In this document: positions 1-9,900 of the stretch, in pieces
Numbering within the stretch: position 1 is the first letter of the stretch
How the letters are laid out: each line of letters starts with the position of its first letter
NCBI GenBank assembly: GCA_963765585.1
Contig: CAVXXB010000002.1
Location: 62,001 to 126,000, forward strand
Length of the DNA stretch: 64,000 nt
Origin: CAVXXB01 sp963765585
Lineage (GTDB): Bacteria > Calditrichota > Calditrichia > JAJRVZ01
Reading direction: 5' to 3'
Notes under the pieces: generated by a model
What the model was told of the DNA's origin: nothing
What the model saw: only the letters and a program-made list of their open reading frames with translations
Database searches by the model: none
Position numbers and translations under genes: made by a program

Positions 1-690
1 ATCTGCCTGCCAGTTTCCCGCATCCAGTATACATTTCTTTCGCCAAACACCTGCGGTACCGTTAAAATTGATAAAGAAGCCGGCGGCATTACGCCCGTTC
101 TGCTCAATTACAAAATGTCCGGAAAGTCCGAATGCCTGAGCCCTTGTCAAAAGCGAGAATTCTTCATTCAAATGATCCCAGCGTGTTTGGACCATACCTA
201 TCTGCTGATCAGAAAAATAGCTCACCGTCCGGCGCAGAAAATCCGGATTTGGGATAAAATCTGCATCAAATATGGCAAGTAATTCACCCTTTGCAGCGTG
301 TAGCCCGGCTTTTAGTGCGCCTGCTTTAAACCCGGAACGGTCGGTGCGATGTATATGAACAATATCATATCCCAGATTTTTATAGTGCGCTATTTCATTT
401 TTACAAATTTCAAACGTTTCGTCTGTGGAATCATCGAGCACCTGAATTTCCAGTTTTTCTAACGGGTATTCCAATGCGCATACCGCCGCAATAAGTCGTT
501 TCGCCACGTACAATTCATTAAAAACCGGTAACTGTACCGTTACAACCGGTAAAACATTTTCGTCCTGATTGGCCTTTCGGCGCTTTCCATAGCGAATAAA
601 TTTATAGGTCAGATACATAGATTCCAGGCTGAATATTCCTACAATTAACAATGCTACAAAATATATATTTAATACAATCGTATTCAGCAT
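1..690 (-). CDS. Family 2 glycosyltransferase, N-terminal part (cut by window edge)
   Basis: The reading frame is open from an ATG at 690 to the window edge, giving the first 230 residues. A hydrophobic N-terminal segment (about residues 5-30) suggests membrane anchoring. It is followed by a GT-A nucleotide-sugar fold: a VTVQLPVFNE strand, DDSTDET near residue 86, and the metal-binding FDADF motif near residue 140. These are typical of processive GT2 enzymes of the cellulose/mannan-synthase type. The acceptor-side TED and Q-x-x-RW motifs would lie beyond the window. The product is therefore probably a membrane polysaccharide or glycolipid glycosyltransferase; sugar and acceptor cannot be told. 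The start lies just 4 bases after the end of the LptE-like gene, so it is probably the last gene of that operon. Confidence 0.85.
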   Translation of the reverse strand, partial: MLNTIVLNIYFVALLIVGIFSLESMYLTYKFIRYGKRRKANQDENVLPVVTVQLPVFNELYVAKRLIAAVCALEYPLEKLEIQVLDDSTDETFEICKNEIAHYKNLGYDIVHIHRTDRSGFKAGALKAGLHAAKGELLAIFDADFIPNPDFLRRTVSYFSDQQIGMVQTRWDHLNEEFSLLTRAQAFGLSGHFVIEQNGRNAAGFFINFNGTAGVWRKKCILDAGNWQAD

Positions 691-694
691 GCGA

Positions 695-1189
695 TTACCA
701 GTATCCCAGTGTATTATTAAGGATGTCCTGGGTAATCTTATTTAACGCATCCTGAATGGCTTGATTTTGTTCGTCAGCCGATCCTGTTCCGGACATATCA
801 CCGAATTGGCTAAGTGTTTTTTCCCACAATACTTTATTATTTTTTACATCCTCGCATTTTATGCGGGCATTTACAACCATTTGATATGATTCAACCGTTT
901 CTGCCTGTTCGCCGCTACTCAGAATGGCCGGGCGTTGAATGATTGACCCGATGGTCCCGCTGATTATAATATCCGCCTTGGATTCAGAAGTAACTTCAAG
1001 TGTATTGTCACTTACCAGCTGATCTACTAGTTTGTTGGTCAGATCCTGGTTTACGCCGCTAAAGGAGGTATTATTTTCAAACAAGGGCACGGCAACCCGG
1101 TTGACATGAGATGGCAATGAACCGGTAAAGGAATAGTTCAGACATCCCGTAAATAATAAAAGTATTGGTAATAAATATTTATAAGCCAT
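695..1189 (-). CDS. lptE: LptE-like LPS-assembly lipoprotein
   Basis: About 164 residues with a lipoprotein signal peptide (MAYKYLLPILLLFTG then Cys). The mature part follows the LptE/DUF799-like pattern: a conserved NYSFTGSLP start, the segment VNRVAVPLFENNTSF, a SKADIIISGTI strand, and a C-terminal helix rich in Asn/Gln ending in LGYW. In this family the protein plugs the LptD barrel and helps insert lipopolysaccharide into the outer membrane. I chose the ATG at 1189 because it directly precedes the signal peptide; the longer frame to 1264 would put 25 charged residues before it. The first codons overlap the end of the sigma-54 activator gene by 11 bases, so the two are probably translationally coupled. 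No lptD gene is visible here. Confidence 0.75.
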   Translation of the reverse strand: MAYKYLLPILLLFTGCLNYSFTGSLPSHVNRVAVPLFENNTSFSGVNQDLTNKLVDQLVSDNTLEVTSESKADIIISGTIGSIIQRPAILSSGEQAETVESYQMVVNARIKCEDVKNNKVLWEKTLSQFGDMSGTGSADEQNQAIQDALNKITQDILNNTLGYW

Positions 1190-2342
1190 ATTCTTTGATC
1201 TTACGATAAAGGGTTCTTTCACTGATCTGCATTGCACGTGCGGCTTTCCGCCGGCTGCCGTCATATTTTTGTAAGGTTTCCTTAATTAACTCACGTTCCA
1301 TCCCGCTTAAGGTGGATGGTTTTAATTCATTTTTAAAATCTGCATTAACTACCGGTGTTTCCTGAGGATTTAATTCAAATTCGCGACTATCATTATTCCC
1401 ATTTGTTATATTCAGCAGGATTTTTTTTATTTCAGTCATCTCTAATTTCAGTGCCAGCAGCGTTCGATAAATTATTTCACGTTCTGCCTGTTCCGGTGAA
1501 ATATTGAGTGGAACCGGCAGGTTTGATGAGCCGGTCTCGATTGACTTTACCGGTAAATTCTTTGCAATGTATGCAGAATTAACCACTTCTCCCCTGTTTA
1601 AAATCAGAGAAGTTTCCACAAAATTTCGCAATTCCCTTACATTCCCGGGCCAGTCATATCGTTTCATCAATTCAATGCCATCGGGAGAAAAACCCTTAAA
1701 TTCAATATTTTCTGATTCTGAAAAATCACGGATAAATTTTTTAACGAGTATAGGTATATCGCCTAACCTTTTGCGTAATGGTGGAAGACTAATCGTAATT
1801 GCTTTTAGCCTGAAATAAAGATCCTCTCTAAATTCACCATTTTTTACTGCGAATTCCAGATTTTTATTAGTTGCTGTAATTATTCTTACATCTACCTTTT
1901 GTGTCCGCGTGTCTCCTACGCGCATAAATTCAGATTCTTCGATCACACGAAGTAATTTTACCTGGGTATTCAATGACATCTCACCAATCTCATCAAGAAA
2001 AATGGTACCCTTGTCAGCCACTTCAAAATAGCCTTTTTTCTGACTAACAGCACCGGTAAACGAACCTTTTTCGTGACCAAATAATTCGCTTTCCAGGATA
2101 CCCTCAGGAATCGCCCCGGTATTTACGGTAATCAGTGTTTCATTTTTTCTGTTACTTGCTGTATGAATGGCACGCGCGACGACTTCCTTGCCTGTACCAC
2201 TTTCACCAATAATAAGTACAGAAAGATCAGTCGGTGCCACAGTAGAAATAGTACGTACAATTTCCTCAATTTCAGGGGAGGAACCATATAATCCCAAATT
2301 CAGCTTTAATTCGGAAATTTTGTCAGTAGTTTCGTTATTCAT
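1179..2342 (-). CDS. Sigma-54-dependent transcriptional activator without receiver domain
   Basis: 387 residues. The AAA+ domain spans about residues 18-250, with Walker A GESGTGKE (46-53), the sigma-54 contact loop GSFTGA (93-98), Walker B IFLDEIGEM, and a GNVRELRNFVE helix. A Fis-type helix-turn-helix occupies the last 40 residues (RKAARAMQISERTLYRKIK). The AAA+ module starts almost at the N terminus, so there is no receiver or PAS input domain. Such proteins are controlled by partner proteins or by their own level. The contact loop reads GSFTGA rather than the usual GAFTGA. It heads a minus-strand run with the LptE-like gene and the glycosyltransferase, suggesting a link to envelope regulation (inference). 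Confidence 0.9.
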   Translation of the reverse strand: MNNETTDKISELKLNLGLYGSSPEIEEIVRTISTVAPTDLSVLIIGESGTGKEVVARAIHTASNRKNETLITVNTGAIPEGILESELFGHEKGSFTGAVSQKKGYFEVADKGTIFLDEIGEMSLNTQVKLLRVIEESEFMRVGDTRTQKVDVRIITATNKNLEFAVKNGEFREDLYFRLKAITISLPPLRKRLGDIPILVKKFIRDFSESENIEFKGFSPDGIELMKRYDWPGNVRELRNFVETSLILNRGEVVNSAYIAKNLPVKSIETGSSNLPVPLNISPEQAEREIIYRTLLALKLEMTEIKKILLNITNGNNDSREFELNPQETPVVNADFKNELKPSTLSGMERELIKETLQKYDGSRRKAARAMQISERTLYRKIKEYGL

Positions 2343-2366
2343 GGGGTAGAAAACAAGTTATAAGTT

Positions 2367-2394
2367 ATTGATTTATCAATGATTAAATTAATCA
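2367..2394. promoter_or_regulatory. Two adjacent AT-rich palindromes upstream of the sigma-54 activator
   Basis: Directly upstream of the activator ATG (2342) the sequence holds ATTGAT-TT-ATCAAT (2367-2380) followed immediately by TGATTAA-A-TTAATCA (2380-2394). Two perfect dyads back to back in a promoter region look like operator half-sites, perhaps autoregulatory. AT-rich DNA produces such dyads by chance, so confidence is low. Confidence 0.3.
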
Positions 2395-2423
2395 ATGATC
2401 GTTCTAAAGTCAAGGATGCAAAA

Positions 2424-2846
2424 TCAGACAGATTGGCTGAGTTGATCGTCGATTTGCAGGATGCGAGACCAAATTTTATCTTCAACCGGCATCACAGATA
2501 AGCGAGTAAATTTTACTAACATAAATTCAGCAAAGAAAGGATCTTCTTTCAACATTTTTAAAGTTACCATACCGCTTAATTTTTTCTCTGGTGTTACATC
2601 AATCACGATAAATTTTTTGTTATCTTTTTTCGGATCGGGATATGGGTCTGAACTAACTGTTCCAATACCAGCGATGCATTTATCTTTGCCGGTGTGATAG
2701 ATGAATACAGTATCACCGGATCTGATATTATTCATGTTTTTTAGCGCCCAGTTATTTGTTACCCCATCCCAGATTGTTTTCTTCTCCCCAATGAGGTCAT
2801 CATAAGAATATTCACCGGGCTCAGTTTTTAAAAGCCAGTAAGCCAT
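2424..2846 (-). CDS. EVE domain protein
   Basis: 140 residues, the full usual length of a stand-alone EVE protein (THYN1-like). Family marks are the start MAYWLLKTEPGEYSYDDL, then IWDGVTNNWALKNM, the GDTVFIYHTGKDKCIAGIGTV strand and a YPDP loop. EVE folds resemble PUA/YTH domains and bind modified bases in DNA or RNA. In bacteria they often sit alone, as here, or fused to restriction nucleases. The gene lies 3 bases downstream of hutI and is read in the same direction, so it is probably co-transcribed. The base it recognises cannot be deduced. Confidence 0.9.
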   Translation of the reverse strand: MAYWLLKTEPGEYSYDDLIGEKKTIWDGVTNNWALKNMNNIRSGDTVFIYHTGKDKCIAGIGTVSSDPYPDPKKDNKKFIVIDVTPEKKLSGMVTLKMLKEDPFFAEFMLVKFTRLSVMPVEDKIWSRILQIDDQLSQSV

Positions 2847-2849
2847 CTG

Positions 2850-4082
2850 CTATCCTAACTTGTTCACGATAATTTTTCCTTTTTTCATCGTCATTTTTAC
2901 ATGATTAATACCCAAATGATAGGGTAAATATTCCAGATTTGGAATATCAAGCAAAATTAGATCCGCCTGTTTGGCCTTTTCTATTGTTCCCAGTTTTTCA
3001 CCGAGTTCAAGACTAATGGCTGGAATATAGGTTGTGGCCCATAATAATTCACCTGGCAGGAGTCCCATTTTTAAAGCGGCGACGGACCATGCCAGCTGCA
3101 TATTCTGGTTCATTGCGCTCCCGGGATTAAAATCCGTTGCCACTCCAACCTTACAACCGGCTTCAATCATCTTACGGGCTGGGGCATACCTGTCTTTGCG
3201 CAAAAAGAACGTAGTTACCGGTAGCAGCATAGGTATCACATTATTTCCGGCCATCATTTCTATACCCTGTGCTGATATCTCCACGAGATGATCTGCTGTT
3301 ACTGCGCCTATTTCTGCTGCCAGTTCTGCACCACCAAAGGGATGTAATTCGTCAGCATGAATACGTGCTTTCAGGCCATATCCGGCTGCAGCATCCAAAA
3401 TCGACCTAGTTTCGTCAACAGAAAATACACCTTTTTCACAAAACACATCACAATATTTTGCCAGATTTTTATCTGCTACCAGAGGAATCATTTCATCAAT
3501 AATCAATCGGATATATTTTTCCCGCTTATCGCGATATTCATCCGGTACTTCATGGGCGCCCAAAAATGTAGGAACCATCTCCAGATCCTGTTCGCGATTG
3601 AGTTCTGATATTATTTCAAGTGCTTTTATTTCATCCCTGGTTGTCAATCCATAGCCACTTTTTGCTTCGATTGTCGTTGTTCCATATTCAGGGAAGACGG
3701 TAATTCTGTCACGGGTAAGTTCTTTAATTTCCTGTTTATCTGCATTTTGAAAACTTCGCGCACTATTCCGAATTCCCCCTCCGGCTTGTGCAATTTCTTC
3801 ATAAGATTTGCCCTGCAAACGCATTGTGAACTCTTTTTCGCGGGTATGCCAGAAGACGGGATGTGTGTGTCCATCGATAAAACCGGGAAGCAGGCAGCAT
3901 CCCCGGGCATCAATTATCTGATCGATTTCTTTTTTCCCGGGTAAATTTTCACCGGTAATTATTTCCTCGATGACCCCATCTTTTACCAGAATCTGTGGGC
4001 GGGCCAGTTCGGTAATATCGCCAAATTGCCCATGAACATCGGGTGTATATAAACTGGAAATATTCTTTATTAAAACGCGCAT
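2850..4082 (-). CDS. hutI: Imidazolonepropionase
   Basis: About 410 residues of the amidohydrolase superfamily. The enzyme opens the imidazolone ring in histidine degradation to give N-formimino-glutamate. Visible family marks are the metal-binding GFIDGHTHPVFW (the HxH pair), GGGIRNSARSF, the KSGYGL loop, FLGAHEVP, a second metal histidine in ARIHADELHPFGG, and ATDFNPGSAMNQNM near the C terminus. I chose the ATG at 4082 because it has a good ribosome site (AAGGAAACAG) and clears the upstream HIT gene by 11 bases; a longer frame to 4130 would overlap it. No hutH, hutU or hutG/F lies in the window, so the rest of the pathway must be elsewhere. Confidence 0.95.
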   Translation of the reverse strand: MRVLIKNISSLYTPDVHGQFGDITELARPQILVKDGVIEEIITGENLPGKKEIDQIIDARGCCLLPGFIDGHTHPVFWHTREKEFTMRLQGKSYEEIAQAGGGIRNSARSFQNADKQEIKELTRDRITVFPEYGTTTIEAKSGYGLTTRDEIKALEIISELNREQDLEMVPTFLGAHEVPDEYRDKREKYIRLIIDEMIPLVADKNLAKYCDVFCEKGVFSVDETRSILDAAAGYGLKARIHADELHPFGGAELAAEIGAVTADHLVEISAQGIEMMAGNNVIPMLLPVTTFFLRKDRYAPARKMIEAGCKVGVATDFNPGSAMNQNMQLAWSVAALKMGLLPGELLWATTYIPAISLELGEKLGTIEKAKQADLILLDIPNLEYLPYHLGINHVKMTMKKGKIIVNKLG

Positions 4083-4093
4083 CTGTTTCCTTA

Positions 4094-4582
4094 TTATAAC
4101 TTTTTGAATTCCTGAGTTAATTTTTGCCATGATTTTTGCAGAGATTCCGAAATAATTTTAGTATCGCCGATCACCGGCATAAAATTAGTATCGCCATTCC
4201 AGCGCGGGACGATGTGATAGTGCAAATGTGCGTCGATACCAGCACCAGCTGCCCGGCCAAGATTAAGACCCACATTGAAGCCATGAGGATCCATGCTGTT
4301 TTTCAGAGCAATAATCGATTGCTGGATTAGCAATTGTAAATCAGCTAATATCTCTTTTGTCAATTTTGTAAAATCAGATTCATGGACATATGGAATTACT
4401 AAAATATGCCCATTATTATAGGGAAATTTATTCAACATGACAAAACACAGTTCTGAGCGGTGAATAATATAGTTTTCTTCATCGTTTTGTTGACCCGGCA
4501 GGTCGCAAAATATACATCCCCCGGTCGGTTCTTTTGCATCAGTAATATACTCCATACGCCACGGAGCCCATAATTTTTCCAT
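4094..4582 (-). CDS. HIT-family hydrolase/phosphorylase (Ap4A phosphorylase-like)
   Basis: About 162 residues. The N terminus MEKLWAPWRMEYI and the CIFCDLPG cysteine pair match the branch of HIT proteins related to diadenosine tetraphosphate phosphorylases. The histidine triad is HLHYHIVPRW, with the preceding NVGLNLGRAAGAGI loop. These enzymes split dinucleoside polyphosphates or nucleoside phosphoramidates; the exact substrate is open. I use the ATG at 4582 (GGTGGG six bases upstream). The longer frame to 4621 would start inside the terminator hairpin of the EF-G gene. hutI follows after 11 bases. Confidence 0.85.
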   Translation of the reverse strand: MEKLWAPWRMEYITDAKEPTGGCIFCDLPGQQNDEENYIIHRSELCFVMLNKFPYNNGHILVIPYVHESDFTKLTKEILADLQLLIQQSIIALKNSMDPHGFNVGLNLGRAAGAGIDAHLHYHIVPRWNGDTNFMPVIGDTKIISESLQKSWQKLTQEFKKL

Positions 4583-4602
4583 ATTCCCACCGTTTTTAAC
4601 CA

Positions 4603-4638
4603 TAAAAGCCCGATACAACAATGTTATACCGGGCTTAA
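4603..4638 (-). terminator. Hairpin terminator after the EF-G2 gene
   Basis: On the minus strand, 30 bases after the EF-G2 stop, AAGCCCGGTATAAC pairs with GTTGTATCGGGCTT across a short ATT loop, giving a 14-bp stem with one mismatch and one G-U pair, followed by TTTTAT. The T-run is short, so termination may be partial. It separates EF-G2 from the HIT-hutI-EVE group. Confidence 0.6.
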
Positions 4639-4667
4639 CTCTTATTAATTAAAATAATTTAATTAGA

Positions 4668-6755
4668 TTATTCTTCTTCTTCACGCTCTTTTTTCGCATT
4701 TTCAATTATTTTCTGTGCAATATCAGAGGGTACTTCTTCATAATTGGCGAACACCCGGCTGTGAATACCTCTACCGGCAGTCATTGAACGTAATGTGGTC
4801 GAATATTTATATAGTTCCGATAGTGGTATTTTCGCTTTTATGATCTGGAATTTTCCTTCAGAGTCCATACCCATAATTTTACCGCGACGACCGGAAATAT
4901 CGCCCATCACATCACCCATATAATCTTCCGGGACCTTTATAGTTACCTCATAGATTGGTTCAAGCAGCACCGGGTTGGCAGCCATAAATGCCTTTTGAAA
5001 TCCCATAGATCCTGCTACTTTAAAAGCCATTTCAGAGGAATCAACGTTGTGATAGCTACCATCAAAGCAGGTTACCTTCACATCAATAACCGGAAACCCG
5101 GCAATTACGCCTCTTTCCATCCGCTCTATAACACCTTTTTCCACAGCGGGAATAAATTTACCGGGAATTACTCCGCCGACGATGGCATCTACAAATTCAA
5201 AGCCGCCTCCCCGCGGTAATTTTTCCAGCCGCAAATGGCAGTCGCCATATTGCCCCCGGCCACCGGATTGTTTTTTATACTTACCCTGGGCTTCGGATTT
5301 GCTTTTTATTGCCTCACGATACGGGATGCGTGGCTCCTGCTCATCTACTTCAACATGATATTTCTGACTTAGCCGTTTTAGAATCGTGTTCAGATGAAGT
5401 TCACCTTGTCCCGAAATGATTGTCTGTCTCAGTTCAGGATCGAATTTTGCCAAAAATGTGGGATCCTCTTCATGTAAAGAATGCAGACCTGCGGCAATTT
5501 TTTCTTCATCACCCTTGGCCTTAGGAACAATAGCTGTCCTGATCTTTGGCTCAGGAAAATGAATTCTTGGTAATATAATTTGATTTGTTTTTTCGCAAAG
5601 TGTATCTCCGGTGTGGGTACTTTTCAGTTTTACCACCGCACCGATATCACCGGCCATCAAACGATCCATACTGATTTTATTTTTACCATTTAGTGCAAAA
5701 AGTTGTCCAACGCGCTCTGCCGATTCCTGAGAACTGTTAAACATATCATCTCCGGTTTTCAACGCACCGGAAACGACTTTAATATAAGAGAGTTCACCGA
5801 CATGTGCTTCGGAAACCGTTTTAAATACACGGGCACTGGAAGATTCTGTAGCGGTGCATTTTCTTTCTTTTTCAGTACCGGATGAATCTTTACCTTTTAC
5901 CGGCGGCATATCTGCAGGTGAGGGCAGGAAATTAACAATTACATCACTCAGGCGTTGAATTCCGATATTTGCTGTGGCTGCAGCACAGAATACCGGATAA
6001 ACTTCATGTCGAAGAATTGCTTTACCCAGACCGACACGAAATTCATCTTCACTGAGCTCTCCGGCCTCAAAATATTTTTCCATGAGCGTATCATCACTCT
6101 CAGCAACAGCCTCAATCATTTTGACATGCAAATCTTCTGCGCGATCGGCGTGATCTGCTGGAATATCCTCCTCTGTGTATTTGCCACTTCCATCCGTACT
6201 GAAGGTCATCATTTTCATGCGAATCAAATCAATTATCTGATTGAATCCCGGACCGGCGTTTACCGGATATTGGGCCAGAGCAATTTTGTGGCCAAAACTT
6301 TCGTGCAATGAATCTATGACATCATCAAAATTAATATTCTCTTTATCCAGCTTATTTACGACAATAAAACGAGGTAGATTTTGTTTTTCAGCTTCTTCCC
6401 AGATCTGCTCAGTACCGACTTCAACCCCACCACTGGCAGAGATCACAACCATCACACTATCAACCGCGGTAAGGGCACCGACAACTTCGCCAAAAAAATC
6501 AGGATACCCAGGCGTATCAATGATATTAATTTTATGATCTTTCCACTCACCATGCACCAAGCTGGAACTGATAGATATTTGTCGTTCTATTTCATCTTCA
6601 TTATAATCAGAAGCGGTCGTACCCTGTTCAATCAAACCGATGCGGTTAGTCACCCCTAGGTTAAACAGGATTGCCTCTACAATACTTGTTTTCCCCGCGC
6701 CGCCATGCGCACCCGTGGCAATATTTCGTATTTGCTCGGACTTGTAGTTTTTCAA
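4668..6755 (-). CDS. Elongation factor G paralogue (EF-G2 type)
   Basis: 695 residues, full-length five-domain EF-G. The GTPase domain shows GAHGGAGKTS (P-loop, residues 15-24), a switch-I region YNEDEIERQISIS, G3 as DTPGYPDF and G4 as NKLD. DTPGYPDF replaces the DTPGHVDF of canonical EF-G: the catalytic-loop His is Tyr and the next Val is Pro. This is the pattern I know from EF-G2 paralogues, which are less well understood than the main factor. Domain IV is present (SGGRGQYGDCHLRLE), as is domain V with a Glu-rich tail. The start is TTG at 6755, supported by a very strong ribosome site (AAGGAGGGAAA). No rpsL, rpsG or tuf is nearby, unlike the main fusA locus. Confidence 0.88.
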   Translation of the reverse strand: MKNYKSEQIRNIATGAHGGAGKTSIVEAILFNLGVTNRIGLIEQGTTASDYNEDEIERQISISSSLVHGEWKDHKINIIDTPGYPDFFGEVVGALTAVDSVMVVISASGGVEVGTEQIWEEAEKQNLPRFIVVNKLDKENINFDDVIDSLHESFGHKIALAQYPVNAGPGFNQIIDLIRMKMMTFSTDGSGKYTEEDIPADHADRAEDLHVKMIEAVAESDDTLMEKYFEAGELSEDEFRVGLGKAILRHEVYPVFCAAATANIGIQRLSDVIVNFLPSPADMPPVKGKDSSGTEKERKCTATESSSARVFKTVSEAHVGELSYIKVVSGALKTGDDMFNSSQESAERVGQLFALNGKNKISMDRLMAGDIGAVVKLKSTHTGDTLCEKTNQIILPRIHFPEPKIRTAIVPKAKGDEEKIAAGLHSLHEEDPTFLAKFDPELRQTIISGQGELHLNTILKRLSQKYHVEVDEQEPRIPYREAIKSKSEAQGKYKKQSGGRGQYGDCHLRLEKLPRGGGFEFVDAIVGGVIPGKFIPAVEKGVIERMERGVIAGFPVIDVKVTCFDGSYHNVDSSEMAFKVAGSMGFQKAFMAANPVLLEPIYEVTIKVPEDYMGDVMGDISGRRGKIMGMDSEGKFQIIKAKIPLSELYKYSTTLRSMTAGRGIHSRVFANYEEVPSDIAQKIIENAKKEREEEE

Positions 6756-6933
6756 TTTCCCTCCTTATGGAATTCTAAAATTATTTCAGATATCAGCTTA
6801 TAATTGATAGATTTCAAGATAATCTCTTAATTAACAATTATTTAGTACAATAATATTTTCAAAAAACTGATATTTTATAAAAGGAACATAAAGTAATAAT
6901 ATCGGATTGTCTTTGCAAGAAAAAAAGAGAGAC

Positions 6934-9900
6934 TTATTTAGAGGAATTGTTGTTAAAAAACTGACTAAGCGCATCGCTTAGTGTTTCAACATTGTATGGT
7001 TTGTTTAGTACTCCAATAAATCCATATTCACTATAATTGGCCATAATCGGATCATTTGAATAGCCGCTGGATACGATGGCCTTTACCTCCGGATCAATTT
7101 TCTTTAATTCCTTAATTGTGTCCTTGCCACCCATCCCGCCAGGAATGGTAAGATCCATAATTATGAGATCAATCAAATCGCCATTTGATTTTGCTGACTT
7201 ATATTTTTCCAGTGTTGTTTCACCGTTTTCAGCTTCATCCACTTCGTATCCCAAATAGTCCAGGATTTGAGACAATAATTCACGAACCATAATATCGTCG
7301 TCCATCACAAGAATCTTTCCCCGGCCGTTGTGGACCTGTGGTTTTATATTCTTTTCAATCCTGGCTTCTTTTTCAGTGGCAGGCAGAAAAAGTTCGACGG
7401 TAGTACCGCTCCCTACTTCCGAAATAACATTAATATGACCTTCGTGACGCTTAATAATTGAGTAAGTGGTTGTGAGTCCCAGACCGGTTCCTTTTGATTT
7501 GGTGGTAAAATATGGGTCAAAAATTTTATTCAAATCCCGTTCGGGAATACCAACACCCTGATCAATAATTGAAATTTTTGCATACTTTCCGGCACTAAGT
7601 CCGGGATACTCCTCATGAGCAAGTACCTGATTATCGATTTTAATAAGTATTTTTTTATTATCTTTTACTGCCTGTTGTGCATTCAATATAAGATTCTGAA
7701 TCACCTGGCTTATCTGGCCAGCATCCACCACCACATTCCATAAATCATCAGGGCTTTTAACTTCGCAAAATATATCCGAACCACGAAGTGTAAAATTGGC
7801 CGAGTCCTGGATAATGTCCACAATGGATGTGGTTTTCCTTAGTGGTGCGCCGCCCTTTGAGAATGTTAATAATTGATGTGTCAGTTCTTTCGCCTGGATA
7901 ATGGCTTTCTCCGCCCGTGCCAGTATCGGATTAATTTTTTTATCACCACGGGATTGCATTCTGGCAAGCGAAACATTGCCCAGAATTGCCGTAAGAAAAT
8001 TATTAAAATCATGTGCAATTCCACCAGCAAGCACACCGATAGAGTCTAATTTTTGCACCTTGGCAATCTCTGCTTCCATGTGCTTTTTGGTAGTCACATC
8101 TCTGAGCGCAGCCACCATACCAAACAATTTACCTTCATGATTTTTAATCGGCGCCGCACTGAGTTCAATCTGGTATTTTTCTCCGGAGCCCGATTCAAGA
8201 ATAATATCTTTCACCAGCGAAACCGGTTTTTTACTCTTCATTACATCTTCTAATAATGCGACAGGTCCCTTACTGTCCAGTATTTTCACCACATCTGGAA
8301 ACCGGAACCCGACCCCTTCATCATTTTCAAAGTCAAGCATCTGACGTGCGCGGTCATTTAACAAGACAATAAAACCTTTGACATCTGTGGTAATAACCGC
8401 ATCTTCGATAGAACTAAGCGTTACATCAAGCCGCTCCTTCTCTTCCATTACGGCATTCTCTGCCTGCTTTCTTTCGGAGATGTCACGAATCACGATCTGT
8501 CCGGCAATCTCCCCTTCAAATGAAATTGGTGCGCCGATGAGTTCAACTTCAATCAGGGATCCATCCTGACAGATCATCTTTTGTTCAAGATTGCGGAAGG
8601 GTCTTTTTTCAACAAATATTTTCTTAATCTTTTCGCGGGCTTCGCTAAGATAATCTGGATGAATCATACCAAAAATTGATTTACCAACCAGTTCTTTCTG
8701 CCGCAAGGCACCCAGAAGTCTCAATCCGGCCCGGTTGATATATTCTATTCTCTTTTCACTATGAACAATGATTGCATCCGGTGACAATTCGATCAACCGG
8801 CGATATCGTTCTTCACTCTCCTTCAGTGCATCTTCGGCATGTTTCTTTTCGGTGATATCCCTTTGCAATCCCCAGGCCCGCAACAACTTATTATTTTCAA
8901 CAATACCGACCAGGCTATTCAGAAAAACACGCAAGTTTCCAAAATGATCGATTTCATATGATTCTTCATCCATCAGGCGGTATCCAGATTGGATAAATTT
9001 TTGCAGATATTCTATATTTCGTGGATTGTCGCGGCTTAATAATTTATCAAGCGGTAATCCAATCATTTGATCAACATCATCATACCCGTATAATTTTGCC
9101 ATGGCCTGATTACATTCGGCAAGAAATCCGGAGTCATAAAATCCTTCAATCTGCTTACGATTAGAAATCGAGGTACGAATTGGTTCCTTAAATTCAATAG
9201 ACCATATTGCTTCAGTACTATATGTAATGAAGGTCTTATATTTTTCCTCGCTCTCGAGAAGCGCGCGATAGGCTTCCTGAGTCTTCTCTTTTTCTACAAC
9301 CAGTTCATGTGTACGCTCCTGAACCCGATCTTCCAGTTTTACGTTGGTCTTTTCAATTCGCTTTACTCTTCGCTTATGTTCCGCAAATATCAGTGTTGCA
9401 ATCAGCACAATCCCAAGCAGATAAAACCAGGCGGCTTGCCAAAATGGTGAGTCTATTTCGAAAGGATAAATGGCAGGGCTACTGCTCCAGATTCCATCAT
9501 TATTTTTTGCCAGCACCTTAAATGTATAAACCCCCGGACTCAGATTGGTATAGCGGGCATAGTTATCCGGAGTCTCGGGTGACCATTCTTCTTCTAAACC
9601 TTCAAGTATAAATTTATAACGGATTTTCTCAGGGGCGACAAAACTCAACCCGATATATTTAAAAGTCAGATGATTATCACGGTAGGAAAAAACATGCGGA
9701 TGTCGATTTTCGAACTCGTTATAGAATACACCAATATCCGTTATTACTATTGCGGGTTCCGCATTATTATAATGATCTTCAGATGGATTATACTTAATGA
9801 CGCCATCTAAAGTACCAAACCACAGACAGCCGGTTTCGTCCATACAGACAGCATTTTGATTTGTCTCAACTGCATGGAATCCCTCGTACTGTCCATAGAT

